This document shows, piece after piece, positions 1 to 8,619 of a stretch of DNA of 35,758 bases. Below the pieces are notes generated by a model. That model did not search any database. It saw only the letters and a program-made list of their open reading frames with translations, and was not told where the DNA came from. The stretch's first letter is position 1, and the number at the start of each line of letters is the position of its first letter. Source of the stretch: Bog-756 sp049521915 (GTDB lineage: Bacteria > Actinomycetota > Acidimicrobiia > Acidimicrobiales > RAAP-2); the NCBI GenBank assembly GCA_049521915.1, contig JBEKOI010000004.1, forward strand, positions 1 through 35,758, in the 5' to 3' direction. A program made the position numbers and the translations under genes.

Positions 1-2
1 GA

Positions 3-254
3 CTGTTGGTCGACCATGGCGGTACGCACGACCTCGGACGGGCCGACCAGGGGGAGTCGGCCGATGGAGGCCTTGATGCTGAGCGGATGATCATTTCGCA
101 GTGGCTCGAAGCCAATCCCGAGCGGGTCCGCATCGTCGAGGTGAGCTCCCACCAGGGGATCTCCGTGCCATCCGGCCGTATCCCGAGCCTCGCCGAGTTG
201 TGCGGCGATGCGAGCCCGGTGCAGTCACTCAGGCGGGTCGGCTCGGCAGCCTGA
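3..254 (+). CDS. possible C-terminal end of an unidentified gene entering from the left
   Basis: An open frame runs in from the window edge to a TGA at 252-254, 31 bases before the end of the convergent trpD. About 80% of its third codon positions are G or C, as in neighbouring genes, and the product has a plausible composition (for example RMIISQWLEANPERVRIVEV). I recognise no family. The opposite strand has a competing open frame over about 1-228 (for example DADPLGIGFEPLRNDHPLSI), but that frame has no good start: a TGA lies just two codons upstream of its first residues, so it would need a frameshift to begin. The strand is therefore undecided, and I give the + frame only a slight preference. 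Confidence 0.3.
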   Translation: MLVDHGGTHDLGRADQGESADGGLDAERMIISQWLEANPERVRIVEVSSHQGISVPSGRIPSLAELCGDASPVQSLRRVGSAA

Positions 255-285
255 CCGTCCGGCTCGCCCATCCTCTCATCCCGCG

Positions 286-1401
286 TCAATTCGGAGCGGG
301 ATCGTCATCGGCCGCCATCTGTGACACCCGGATCAGCGCTTCGAGCACGGTGTCGGCTCGACCGTCGTCGATCACCTGACAGGCCATCGACACCCCGGCG
401 GTCAGGTCGGCGGCGCGTCCGATCACCATCAAGGCCGCAGCCGCGTTGAGTACGGCAATGTCCCTGTGCGGTGACGGTTCGCCGCCGATCACTTGCCGGA
501 TGGCGTTGGCATTGACACCGGCATCTCCGCCGCGAAGGTCTTCGATCGTGGCCGGAGCCAGGCCCAGCTCGGCCGGGTCCACTCGATATTTCGTCGTCTC
601 GTAGCGACCGTCGGCCGATGCCTGCAATTCGTGGACGGTCGATGGACCCGTGGTGCTGAGCTCGTCCAGGCCGTCGTCCCCATAGACGATCATGGCCCGC
701 TGCGTGCCGTTGGCGGCAAGAACACCGACCATCTTGTCTGCCATCGCCGGATTGCTCACCCCGATCACCTGGTAGCGGGCACGACCGGGATTGGCCAGCG
801 GGCCCAGGTAGTTGAAAACCGTCGGTATACCCAACTCCTTGCGGACAGGTCCGGCAAAGCGCATCGCAGGGTGGAAGCGTGGGGCGAAGCAGAACCCCAT
901 GCCTACCTCGTCGATACACCTGGCGACCCCCCTGGGTCCGAGGTCGACGACCACCCCGAGTGCCTCGAGCACGTCGGCAGCTCCAACCGCGGAGGAGGAG
1001 GCGCGCCCGCCGTGCTTACACACCTTGGCCCCGGTGGCCGCAACTACCAACGCCGCGATGGTCGATACGTTGATGCTCCGCAACCGGTCCCCACCGGTGC
1101 CGCACGTGTCAACGACATCGGTCCCCTCAGGCAGATCAAGGGGAACCGCGTGCGTGACCATGGCCCGAACGAATCCGGTCATTTCGGCGACCGACTCCCC
1201 CTTGGCCCGGAGGGCCGTCGCCAATGCGGCGATCTGTGACGGGGCGGCACTGCCGGAGAGCACTTGGCCAAGTACGACTTCGGACTGCTCGGCGGTCAGT
1301 GACTCGCCGGCCAGAAGGTCGGTCAGGATGCCTGGCCATCCACCGAGCGACTCGAAGGTGAGCCCTGGTGCAGCGGGGCTGTCCACGGTCAGTCCCACCA
1401 C
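286..1401 (-). CDS. trpD: anthranilate phosphoribosyltransferase
   Basis: TrpD transfers the phosphoribosyl group of PRPP to anthranilate, the second committed step of tryptophan synthesis in the cytoplasm. The product is about 371 residues. It has a helical N-terminal domain (roughly 15-85), the PRPP-binding loop DTCGTGGD at about 98-105, KHGGRASSS at about 119-127 for anthranilate and phosphate binding, NYLGPLANP near 197, and the Mg-binding stretch YGDDGLDELS near 240. Length and motif order fit the family. Three in-frame GTG starts are possible (first base at 1401, 1398 or 1386); 1401 is used here, and 1386 has a weak purine stretch upstream. The start overlaps the end of the acyl-CoA dehydrogenase gene, so the two are probably cotranscribed. 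No other trp gene is in the window. Confidence 0.93.
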   Translation of the reverse strand: MVGLTVDSPAAPGLTFESLGGWPGILTDLLAGESLTAEQSEVVLGQVLSGSAAPSQIAALATALRAKGESVAEMTGFVRAMVTHAVPLDLPEGTDVVDTCGTGGDRLRSINVSTIAALVVAATGAKVCKHGGRASSSAVGAADVLEALGVVVDLGPRGVARCIDEVGMGFCFAPRFHPAMRFAGPVRKELGIPTVFNYLGPLANPGRARYQVIGVSNPAMADKMVGVLAANGTQRAMIVYGDDGLDELSTTGPSTVHELQASADGRYETTKYRVDPAELGLAPATIEDLRGGDAGVNANAIRQVIGGEPSPHRDIAVLNAAAALMVIGRAADLTAGVSMACQVIDDGRADTVLEALIRVSQMAADDDPAPN

Positions 1402-2570
1402 AGGTCGTGCCCGAGAACTCCACGCGCGATGAGGCCGAGCTGCACCTGGGACGTGCCCTCCACGATGGTGAGCTGCCGGGCATCGCGATACCACTGCTCG
1501 GTCGGGTGATCCTCCATGTAACCGGCGGCGCCGAGCAGTTGAACGGCGAGGCCGGAAGCCCGCACGGCGAGCTCCGTTGCGAAGTACTTGGCCATGGACA
1601 GGAACGGCACGTACTCCTTGGTGAACTTCCCCTGGTCGGCCAACCAGGCCGAGCGGTACGTGAGCAGGCGGGCCGCCTCGATGTCCACGGCCGTCTTGGC
1701 GATCTCCCATTGGATCCCCTGGAAGTCGGCGATGGTCCCGCCGAACGCCTCGCGCTGCTTGACGTACTCGGTGGCGTACATCAGCGCCCCTTCGGCAAGG
1801 CCGATCCCGCGGGCGGCGACGATGGGCCGCATGGCATTGAGCCCGAGCATGGCCAAACGGAAGCCGCCTACCTCACCGATCACATTCGCGGCCGGCACCC
1901 GGACCCCTTCCAGGACGAGCTCGCCGGTGTCGACGCCCTTCACACCCATCTTGTGATCGACCCGACCGACCGAGACGCCGTCCCAATTCGCCTCGACGAT
2001 GAAAGCGGTTATCGAGTCGTGGGCCCGGGAGGATGGATCGCCGGTTTTGGCAAACACCGTGTACCAGTCGGCCTCGCGAACGCCGGACATCCAGCACTTC
2101 GTACCGGACAGCACCCAACCGCCATCGTGACCCGGCGCAGCGTCAGGTTCGGCCTTGGTCCGCATGCCGGCCACGTCACTGCCGGCCTGGGCCTCGGAGA
2201 GCCCGAATCCGGCCCGCACGTCACCGGTGGCGATCCCGGGAAGATACCGCTTCTTCTGATCGTCATTGCCGGCGATCAGAACCGGGCCCACCGGCAGGCG
2301 GGTCAGCAGCAGCATCAGGGCGGCCGTGTTCGAGTACTTGGCCACCTCCTCGATGGCGACGGTCAGACCGAGGATTCCCGCCCCCGAGCCGCCGAGCTCG
2401 ACAGGCAGGCACAAGCCCAACAGATCCGCATCGCGGAACGCCTCGAAGATATCCACCGGATATTCGCCGGTGGTGTCGATCTCCCGGGCACGCGGTTTGA
2501 TCCTGTCCTGGGCCAACCGGCGGACGCTCCGTTGGAGGTCGGCAAGCTCGGGCGGGAGGTCGAAGTCCAC
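1389..2570 (-). CDS. acyl-CoA dehydrogenase
   Basis: This is an FAD-dependent acyl-CoA dehydrogenase of about 393 residues, which introduces the alpha-beta double bond in an acyl-CoA thioester and passes electrons to ETF. The FAD/substrate signature GFGLSEAQAGSDV lies at about 121-133, and the C-terminal signature YRDARQLTIVEGTS near 361-374 contains the Glu at the usual catalytic-base position (VEG, about 371). The GTG at 2570 gives the family-typical N-terminus (VDFDLPPELADLQ); the frame stays open to 2684, but that extension is low-complexity and overlaps the 20-bp repeat region, so I reject it. It lies upstream of trpD with a short overlap, and divergent from a reductase/hydratase pair that probably acts in the same acyl-CoA breakdown. 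The exact substrate cannot be read from the sequence. Confidence 0.92.
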   Translation of the reverse strand: MDFDLPPELADLQRSVRRLAQDRIKPRAREIDTTGEYPVDIFEAFRDADLLGLCLPVELGGSGAGILGLTVAIEEVAKYSNTAALMLLLTRLPVGPVLIAGNDDQKKRYLPGIATGDVRAGFGLSEAQAGSDVAGMRTKAEPDAAPGHDGGWVLSGTKCWMSGVREADWYTVFAKTGDPSSRAHDSITAFIVEANWDGVSVGRVDHKMGVKGVDTGELVLEGVRVPAANVIGEVGGFRLAMLGLNAMRPIVAARGIGLAEGALMYATEYVKQREAFGGTIADFQGIQWEIAKTAVDIEAARLLTYRSAWLADQGKFTKEYVPFLSMAKYFATELAVRASGLAVQLLGAAGYMEDHPTEQWYRDARQLTIVEGTSQVQLGLIARGVLGHDLWWD

Positions 2571-2630
2571 GGTCGATGAGACTACCCGAGGACGTGGATG
2601 TCCCGGCACGTCGGGCGGCCGCACGACGTC

Positions 2631-2700
2631 GAGCTGCGGCCCCCTCGGGTGAGCTGCGGGATCCTCGGGTGAGCTGCGGCCCACTCGGATGAGCTGCGGT
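2631..2700. repeat. 20-bp tandem repeat between divergent catabolic genes
   Basis: GAGCTGCGG occurs four times at exactly 20-bp spacing (starting at 2631, 2651, 2671 and 2691). The spacers between copies are related (CCCCTCGGGT, ATCCTCGGGT, CCACTCGGAT), so the unit is about 20 bp present 3.5 times. It sits between the start of the leftward acyl-CoA dehydrogenase (2570) and the rightward SDR (2812). Regulator-binding repeats or simple slippage are both possible. The spacing of about two helical turns would put the copies on one face of the DNA. Confidence 0.85.
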
Positions 2701-2811
2701 ATGAGGTCATATCCGGGATGTGTCGCTGCGGCCCGGGGGAGTGGTCACGAAAGAGCGAGCGCACCGGGACTTCCGGTGCCGGGCGGGATCATCGGCGTAG
2801 GCTCTCGTCCC

Positions 2812-3756
2812 ATGACTCCCCCGGGTCTCCGACCACCTCCTCCTGCCGGTACATCTGCACTCCCTCCGGGCACCTACGACGGCGCGGTCGTCATCGTCAC
2901 GGGTGGTGGTACCGGCCTGGGAAAGTCGATCGCCACCGAGTTCGCCCGCCTGGGCGCGTCAGTCGGCATCCTCAGCCGCGGCGAGGAGCACCGCAACTCC
3001 GGAGTGGCCGCTGTCGAAGAGGCAGGAGGGCGCGCTGTTGCCGCCCCGTGCGACATTCGCGAACCCGAATCCATCGCCTCCGCGTTCGACGCGGTCGAGT
3101 CGGCCTTCGGGCCGATCGACGTACTGGTCAACAACGCCGCCGGCAATTTTCCGGTGCCGGCCGAGGACATGAGCCCGAACGCCTGGCGCACCGTGGTCGA
3201 CATCGTGCTCAACGGCACCTTCTACTGCTGTCGGGACTTGGCCAGGCGCCTCATCCCCGTCGGGCGGGACGGAGCCATCGTCAACGTGGGGGCGTCCTAC
3301 GCCTGGACAGGCGGACCCGGGTTCGCCCACTCCGCGGCGGCCAAGGCGGGCGTCAAGAACCTCACCGAAACCCTGGCCGTCGAGTGGGGCCCCTACGGCA
3401 TACGGGTCAACGGACTGGTCCCCGGTCTGATGCCTCATGAGGACGAGACGGCGGCCATCGCCGCCGTGCCGGGGAAGTACGAAGGCCAGGATTCGCGGGT
3501 ACCGGCGGGCAGGGTGGGCTTCCCCCGCGAACTGGCCTGGGCAGCCACCTACCTCTGCTCCCCCTTCGCCACCTACATCAGCGGCCACTCGTTGGTGGTC
3601 GACGGAGCCAACTGGCAGCGCCGTCATACCGTGCAGCCACCCTTCACCCCGATCAGAGAGCAGCTCGACCGACCACCGTTCGGCGGGCAGTCTCCCCGGA
3701 CCCGTCCTCCCGACCCCTCGGGCACGGGTGAACCCGAGAGAGGAGCCAATCCATGA
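2812..3756 (+). CDS. SDR oxidoreductase resembling 2,4-dienoyl-CoA reductase
   Basis: This is a short-chain dehydrogenase/reductase of about 314 residues. The nucleotide-binding TGGGTGLGK is at about 30-38, NNAAGNF at about 107-113, and EWGPYGIRVN near 191-200. The usual catalytic YxxxK is replaced by HSAAAK at about 173-178. NNAAGNF together with a non-Tyr residue before the Lys is characteristic of the 2,4-dienoyl-CoA reductase / trans-enoyl-CoA reductase group, which reduces unsaturated acyl-CoAs with NADPH, so I favour that over a generic alcohol dehydrogenase. The ATG at 2812 is chosen because the conserved fold begins about 25 residues later; the frame is open further upstream. The Pro-rich C-terminal tail (about 280-314) is beyond the usual fold. 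It overlaps the next gene by ATGA. Confidence 0.85.
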   Translation: MTPPGLRPPPPAGTSALPPGTYDGAVVIVTGGGTGLGKSIATEFARLGASVGILSRGEEHRNSGVAAVEEAGGRAVAAPCDIREPESIASAFDAVESAFGPIDVLVNNAAGNFPVPAEDMSPNAWRTVVDIVLNGTFYCCRDLARRLIPVGRDGAIVNVGASYAWTGGPGFAHSAAAKAGVKNLTETLAVEWGPYGIRVNGLVPGLMPHEDETAAIAAVPGKYEGQDSRVPAGRVGFPRELAWAATYLCSPFATYISGHSLVVDGANWQRRHTVQPPFTPIREQLDRPPFGGQSPRTRPPDPSGTGEPERGANP

Positions 3757-4556
3757 GCGGCTTGAGCGAAGAGGACCGTGACCTGGTCCGTCTGGAGGTG
3801 GACGGCGACATAGCCGTGATCACCAACAACCGGCCCGAGAGGCACAATGCCATGAGTGACGAGATGGACCGGCGCCTGTGGGAGGTCCTGGCCGAGGTGC
3901 ATGCAATGGGTGCCCTGCGGGCCATCGTGTGGCGGGGTGAGGGCCGCTCCTTCTCGTCGGGCCGGGACACCACCCAACTGGGCCTTCGCGTCGAGGACAT
4001 CTCCGATTTGGAGTTCATCGAGCGTGGACACCGGCCAACCCAGATGTTCCTGACCATGCCGTGCCCGATCATCTGTGCCCTCAAGGGTTGGGTGATCGGA
4101 GGTGCGTTCGAGCGGGCCATGCTCTGCGACATCAGGGTCGCCGCCCTCGGGACCCGGATGATGCTTCCCGAAGTGGCCCATGGCGTCATCCCGGACTCGG
4201 GCGGTGTGGCCCGCCTGTTCCAGATGGCGGGCCACGGGCTGGCCGCCGACCTCGCCCTCACCGGACGGGTGTTCACCGCCGAGGAGGCCTTGACCCATGG
4301 CGTGGTGAGCCGACTGGTGGCCGATGAAGCCGAGCTCGACGCCGTCACGATGGAGATGGCCCGCAAGATCGCCCAGGCTCCCGCTTTCACCGTCAAGATG
4401 GCGCGGCGCACGCTGTTCGGCCTGGGCGCCCCTGAGGTACAACGTTCCATTGCCGAGGAGGCGGTGGCGCAGTCATTGGTGTTCGCCTCGGATGACTACG
4501 CCGAGATGAAGGCGGCGCGGGCCGAAGACCGCGACCCGGTGTACCGCAAGCGCTGA
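3753..4556 (+). CDS. enoyl-CoA hydratase/isomerase family protein
   Basis: This is a crotonase-fold protein of 267 residues, the usual length. The oxyanion-hole segments are SFSSGRD (about 66-72) and GWVIGGAFE (about 112-120). Both Glu residues that activate water in true hydratases are present, at about 120 (GGAFERAMLCD) and about 140 (LPEVAHGVIPDSGG), so hydration of a 2-enoyl-CoA is a reasonable reading, though isomerase or hydrolase members share the fold. Its ATG overlaps the stop of the SDR by four bases (ATGA) and has a GAGAGGAG ribosome-binding site inside that gene, which indicates translational coupling. The pair probably acts in sequence on an unsaturated acyl-CoA. Confidence 0.9.
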   Translation: MSGLSEEDRDLVRLEVDGDIAVITNNRPERHNAMSDEMDRRLWEVLAEVHAMGALRAIVWRGEGRSFSSGRDTTQLGLRVEDISDLEFIERGHRPTQMFLTMPCPIICALKGWVIGGAFERAMLCDIRVAALGTRMMLPEVAHGVIPDSGGVARLFQMAGHGLAADLALTGRVFTAEEALTHGVVSRLVADEAELDAVTMEMARKIAQAPAFTVKMARRTLFGLGAPEVQRSIAEEAVAQSLVFASDDYAEMKAARAEDRDPVYRKR

Positions 4557-4778
4557 CCGACCGTGTTCCGGCCCGAACGGCGTCGAAGATGGCGAGGAGA
4601 CGACTGCGAATGTCAGAACCGCCACTGCGAGTGGGCGATCGTGCCGACCACCGCCCACCTGAGCTATACATGGATCGCGGCTCGGTTTTCTCTGCCCTGG
4701 TCGTGCACCTTCCCCGACAGGAGCAACGCGTCCGACTTGTCTGGGGCCACCGTCAACGTACCGAGCGTTGCCGGTGAC

Positions 4779-6023
4779 TCAGACAGCTCCGAACACCATG
4801 GGCGCCGAGCGAACTCCGGCGATGACCGGGGAGGCGGACCGAATCACGGGCCCGGCCGGTTCCACCGATTCGAACCGGGAGAGCAGCTCCTCGAGCAGTA
4901 CGCGACCCTCTAGTCGGGCCAGCACCGCCCCGATGCAGAAGTGCGGGCCGAAGCCGAAAGCCACGTGCGGGTTCGGGTCCCTTGCCGAATCGAACCGGTC
5001 GGCAGTAGGCCCGAACACCGATTCGTCGCGATTTGCCGAGGCGTACAGCATCAGCACCGGTTCCCCGGGCCCGAGCTGACGACCGCCCAGTTCGGTCGGC
5101 CGGGTCGTCGTGCGCATGAACGACACGACCGGTGTCGTCCACCGGAGCATCTCCTCAACGGCAATGGACAGCGCGCGCGGGGTCGATGCGCGTGACCGGA
5201 GAGCAGACCACTGGCCCGGCTCGCCGGCGAAACCGAGCAAGCCGCCGGACATCATGTTCCGGGTGGTCTCGTTACCTGCCACCAGGAGCTGCACCAGGAA
5301 CATCCCGAGCTCGGCATCGGTCAGGCGGTCCCCGTCGATCTCCGCCGCTCCGAGCTCGGAGATGATCCCCTCACCGGGATGGGCCCGGCGATCGGCTGCC
5401 GCCGCCAGCAAGTAGGTCACCATCTCCGCGCTGAGGGCTTGGCGCTCCTCCTCGGGCCAGTCTGTTGCACCCGGGATGACCGCTTCGGACCACCGGAAGA
5501 ACTGAGGCCACTCGTCTTCGGGCATTCCCATCAGATCGCTGATCACCTGGAGCGGAAGGGGCACGGCCACCTCCGACACGATGTCGATCGGCTCGCCCGG
5601 TTCGATTGCGGCGACAAGGGCCCGGGTGCGTGCCCGCACACTCTTCTCCAATGCCCGGATGAAGGAGGGTCGGAAACCGGGCTGGACCAGACCGCGGTAG
5701 CGGGTGTGGTCCGGAGGATCGGTGTGCATCATGGTCGGCGGAGTGGCGTACTCGGCTCCGATCTCGAACACCATGATCCCCTTGGCCGAGCAGAAGGTGT
5801 CCGGGTCCCGGGAGACTGCGATGACGTCAGCGTGACGGCTGACCACCCACAGGCCGAGCGAGTCGTTGCGGGCCACCGGGGCTTCGGCCCTGAGCCGTGC
5901 ATACAGCGGGAACGGATCACCGGCGTAGAACTCGGGGTCCAAAAGGGGGGCGGTCAGGTCCTCGTGATCTACCGCCTGATCGCTGCTCATTGCCGGCTGC
6001 GCCGGTTCACGTGAGGACGGCAC
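4779..6023 (-). CDS. cytochrome P450
   Basis: This is a soluble bacterial class I P450 of about 414 residues. The haem-binding signature FGFGPHFCIGA is at about 356-366, with Cys363 as the thiolate ligand. The I-helix oxygen-activation motif AGNETT is at about 249-254, the K-helix ExxR (EMLR) at about 291-294, and HTDPPDHTRYR near 100-110. It would hydroxylate an organic substrate with electrons from a ferredoxin and reductase not encoded here. Similar P450s act on terpenoids, steroid side chains or fatty acids; with the acyl-CoA genes next door, a role in breakdown of such a compound is plausible but inferred. An in-frame ATG 33 bases downstream (5990) is an alternative start. It converges with the hydratase gene, leaving a 222-base gap with nothing I recognise. 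Confidence 0.93.
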   Translation of the reverse strand: MPSSREPAQPAMSSDQAVDHEDLTAPLLDPEFYAGDPFPLYARLRAEAPVARNDSLGLWVVSRHADVIAVSRDPDTFCSAKGIMVFEIGAEYATPPTMMHTDPPDHTRYRGLVQPGFRPSFIRALEKSVRARTRALVAAIEPGEPIDIVSEVAVPLPLQVISDLMGMPEDEWPQFFRWSEAVIPGATDWPEEERQALSAEMVTYLLAAAADRRAHPGEGIISELGAAEIDGDRLTDAELGMFLVQLLVAGNETTRNMMSGGLLGFAGEPGQWSALRSRASTPRALSIAVEEMLRWTTPVVSFMRTTTRPTELGGRQLGPGEPVLMLYASANRDESVFGPTADRFDSARDPNPHVAFGFGPHFCIGAVLARLEGRVLLEELLSRFESVEPAGPVIRSASPVIAGVRSAPMVFGAV

Positions 6024-6281
6024 CGCTGAACGATGCCGGAGCCTTGAGCACCATCGACCTCAACAGTCGTCACCGCAGGTCCCCTTCCCGTCTGCTCCGC
6101 CGGCCCGTGGCCGGGGCCAGGAGGTCGCGAGGTCACGCCACCTGACGGGATCAGTCTGCCGGAGCCCGGACCCGGGTGCCATTCACACCGGCCGGGATGC
6201 CGCTTCCCGGGGCACCGGTGGAGGTATCTTGCAGTGGGCAGTCGAGGACATGGGTCGACGGGGGGAAGTTAGGAGAAGGTG

Positions 6282-7067
6282 ATGTTTGCGCTCGACCACA
6301 CCGATGGTGGGAACGATTCACCGGGTCGACCCCGCCGCCGACCCCTTCCGGTATGGAGTGCCGCCTTCACCGGGCTCCTGGTCGTGGCCTTCCTGGCCGC
6401 AGGTTGTTCGAGCAGCTCTTCGACAGCCACGACCACGACCACTGCCTCGGGCAGCTCGTCGACGACACCGCGAATGTCGGCGGCCGCCATCCGCACCCTC
6501 CAGGCAGGCCTGGCCAAGGTGGGGTGCTACTCCGGGAAGATCGACGGGGTGAGCGGTCCGCTGACCACAACGGCGATCAAGGCATTCCAGACCGCGTCGG
6601 GGCTACCGGTCGACGGGGTCTACGGCTCGATGACCAAGACGAAGCTGCTGGCCGCGGAGAACGCGGGCACCCATGTGTGTACGACGTCCCCCTCAACGAC
6701 CACGACTTCGTCTGTTCCGGCCACCACGACCACGACAGCCGCCTTCGCCGGAGTTCCCGCGTCCGCCGTGGCCGCGATCACGGCGTTCGAGACCGCCCAC
6801 GGTCCCGGTGTCGGAACTTGGCAGATCAGCTCAGCCAAGCTCTCCAGCGCCGATCCCTCCTACGTCTACTTCCAGATCGGCCCGGCGCCTGGACACCAGA
6901 GCACCGTGCAGGGCGGTTACGGATTCGTCCACACGGAGGGGGGGACGTGGAGCGTGGTCGGCTTTGGAACGTCGGAGGTGGGTTGCCCTCCGAACAATTC
7001 ACAGAACGGGCTCGTCCCGACAGCCGTGCTGGCAGAATTCGGGGTCAGCTGTCCCTCTTCTGGTTGA
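6282..7067 (+). CDS. lipoprotein with peptidoglycan-binding domain
   Basis: This is an exported lipoprotein of about 261 residues. A basic N-terminus and hydrophobic stretch end in the lipobox LAAGC, giving lipidated Cys at about 42. A Ser/Thr-rich linker follows (about 43-63), then a PG_binding_1-like domain (about 66-125: IRTLQAGLAKVGCYSGKIDG, AIKAFQ), a second Thr-rich linker, and a C-terminal domain (about 155-261) I do not recognise. It would sit on the outer face of the membrane and hold on to cell-wall glycan. The ATG at 6282 is chosen over the GTG three bases upstream because AGGAG (6271-6275) is then six bases away. The amidase-like gene follows after 124 bases in the same direction, suggesting a shared envelope role. 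Confidence 0.82.
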   Translation: MFALDHTDGGNDSPGRPRRRPLPVWSAAFTGLLVVAFLAAGCSSSSSTATTTTTASGSSSTTPRMSAAAIRTLQAGLAKVGCYSGKIDGVSGPLTTTAIKAFQTASGLPVDGVYGSMTKTKLLAAENAGTHVCTTSPSTTTTSSVPATTTTTAAFAGVPASAVAAITAFETAHGPGVGTWQISSAKLSSADPSYVYFQIGPAPGHQSTVQGGYGFVHTEGGTWSVVGFGTSEVGCPPNNSQNGLVPTAVLAEFGVSCPSSG

Positions 7068-7191
7068 TCGCCGCGAGCCCGCTCTTGGCCCGGTGGTGAT
7101 GCCTCTTTCGATCTGACGGTCAGTAGTATCCGGTGCGTGATCCGAGCGAGGCAACCGGCGATGCAACCCAGATGGTTCGAGAACGCCGACG

Positions 7192-8193
7192 GTGACGCAC
7201 GAGCCCTCTGAGCACCGACGCCGGCTGGGTCATGCCATCGTCATCGTCGGCGGCCTCGTCGTGGTCGTCCTCATCGCGCTCGGAGTCCGGACTTTCGGCG
7301 GCGAGGTGAAGCAACTGGCGAACGACGTCGTCCACCTGGGCACGCCGTCAACGAACGGCACACCCCTCGATCCCTCGGCGTTCGCCTCCGGGGCATGCAT
7401 GTCATTCCCGCCCACCAGCGGGAACAACGGGAAGACTGTCTTCCTCGATGCCGGTCACGGCGGGCTCGATCCCGGCGGAGTGGGAACCACCGAGTCGGGG
7501 CAGACGGTCTACGAATCCACCGTCAACCTGGCTATTGAGCTGGACGCAATGGCAATCCTTCGGGCCGAGGGCTACCGCGTCGTCGTCTCACGGACGGCAG
7601 ACACGACGGTGCTCAAATTGGGCCCGGCGGACACGGACGGCCAGCTTCTCTCGCTTCAAGGCTCCCATGATGACGTGGTGGCGAGAGATCAATGTGCCAA
7701 CCTGGCCAAGGCTGATGCCCTGATCGGCATCTACATGGACGCCGGTGGAATCGACCAAGCCGGAAGTGTGACGCTCTACGACACCGACCGAACGTTCTCG
7801 CAGGAGAACACGACGCTGGCCGGACTGCTGCAGACGGACGTCCTGGCGGCCATGAACGCGCAGGGTTGGCAGATCCCGAATGACGGCTCACTCCCCGACA
7901 GCGGATTCGGGTCTTCGGCCGGTGATCCGGCATCCGGTGGCCTGGCCGCCGAGGCCGCTGCGTACAACCACCTCCTTCTCATCGGCCCCGCCATGTCAGG
8001 CTACTTTTCCACTCCGAGCCAGATGCCGGGAGCAGTCATCGAACCGCTGTACCTCACCGATCCGTTCGAAGGATCGATTGCCGTCAACCCGGCGGACCAG
8101 GAGATCATCGCCACAGGAATCGCCTCCGCCGTCGAACGATTTCTGATGCCGACCACCGGATCAGTCCAGCCTTCGGCAACCGCGCCGGCATAG
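7192..8193 (+). CDS. amidase_3-like envelope protein lacking one zinc-ligand histidine
   Basis: This 333-residue protein has an N-terminal membrane anchor (about 14-32) and an extracytoplasmic N-acetylmuramoyl-L-alanine amidase fold (amidase_3) from about 82 to 317. The first zinc ligand is His89 in LDAGHGG, the second Glu108 in VYEST, and the late catalytic-type Glu is Glu284 in VIEPLY. At the third ligand, where the family has (S/D)IHA, the sequence reads GIYMDAG, so Tyr181 replaces His (codon 7732-7734). The second amidase in this window keeps the His at that place. The protein may therefore be a non-catalytic wall-binding or regulatory form, or may bind metal differently. Translation starts at GTG 7192. 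It ends six bases from the convergent Smr gene. Confidence 0.82.
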   Translation: MTHEPSEHRRRLGHAIVIVGGLVVVVLIALGVRTFGGEVKQLANDVVHLGTPSTNGTPLDPSAFASGACMSFPPTSGNNGKTVFLDAGHGGLDPGGVGTTESGQTVYESTVNLAIELDAMAILRAEGYRVVVSRTADTTVLKLGPADTDGQLLSLQGSHDDVVARDQCANLAKADALIGIYMDAGGIDQAGSVTLYDTDRTFSQENTTLAGLLQTDVLAAMNAQGWQIPNDGSLPDSGFGSSAGDPASGGLAAEAAAYNHLLLIGPAMSGYFSTPSQMPGAVIEPLYLTDPFEGSIAVNPADQEIIATGIASAVERFLMPTTGSVQPSATAPA

Positions 8194-8199
8194 CCCCTC

Positions 8200-8490
8200 C
8201 TACTTCGGCCGGAAATGGACGAACACCCTGCCGAAGTTGTGAGAGTCCTTTTCGACACGGTCGTAGAGCGCTTTGATATCCTTCCGGTCGAGGAAGCGCA
8301 AGACTCGTTTCTTCAGTTGCCCACTCCCCTTGCCGGGAATGATCTCCACCAGTCGGACCTTTTTTTCGACGGCCTCGTCGATGACGGCGCGGAGCGCCCG
8401 ATCGATGTCCTCCCCCCGGTTGTAGACATCGTGCAGATCGAGCTTGAGCTTCATAGGAGGTGGTCTACTCCGATCGGGTCCCGGATTCAC
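8200..8490 (-). CDS. small Smr-domain protein
   Basis: This 96-residue protein is almost entirely one Smr domain, the nuclease-like or nucleic-acid-binding module also found at the end of MutS2. It has the N-terminal LDLHD motif, the central loop IIPGKGSGQLKKRV and a C-terminal strand ending RVFVHFR. Stand-alone Smr proteins are thought to bind or cleave branched DNA or RNA; the role here is unknown. Two starts are possible: ATG 8490, with GGGGAGG about 11 bases upstream, and ATG 8454 (MKLKLDLH), which begins right at the domain but is preceded by CCACCTCCT, the complement of a ribosome-binding site. I keep 8490, with 8454 as the alternative. Confidence 0.85.
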   Translation of the reverse strand: MNPGPDRSRPPPMKLKLDLHDVYNRGEDIDRALRAVIDEAVEKKVRLVEIIPGKGSGQLKKRVLRFLDRKDIKALYDRVEKDSHNFGRVFVHFRPK

Positions 8491-8619
8491 GCCGGGGCCT
8501 CCCCAATGGGCGGCGGAGCTCTATCCGGCGCAGTCCCACATGAGCGGATCCGTTGCGGGTGCAAGGCGACGCCGCTAGCGTTCCGAGCCGTGACCTCCAA
8601 CGTGTGGGTGTCGGCGTAG

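Noticed and set aside
8453..8466. Perfect AGGAGGTG ribosome-binding sequence on the + strand
   Set aside because: No start codon follows within a useful distance on that strand. It lies at the alternative start of the minus-strand Smr gene and is probably chance.
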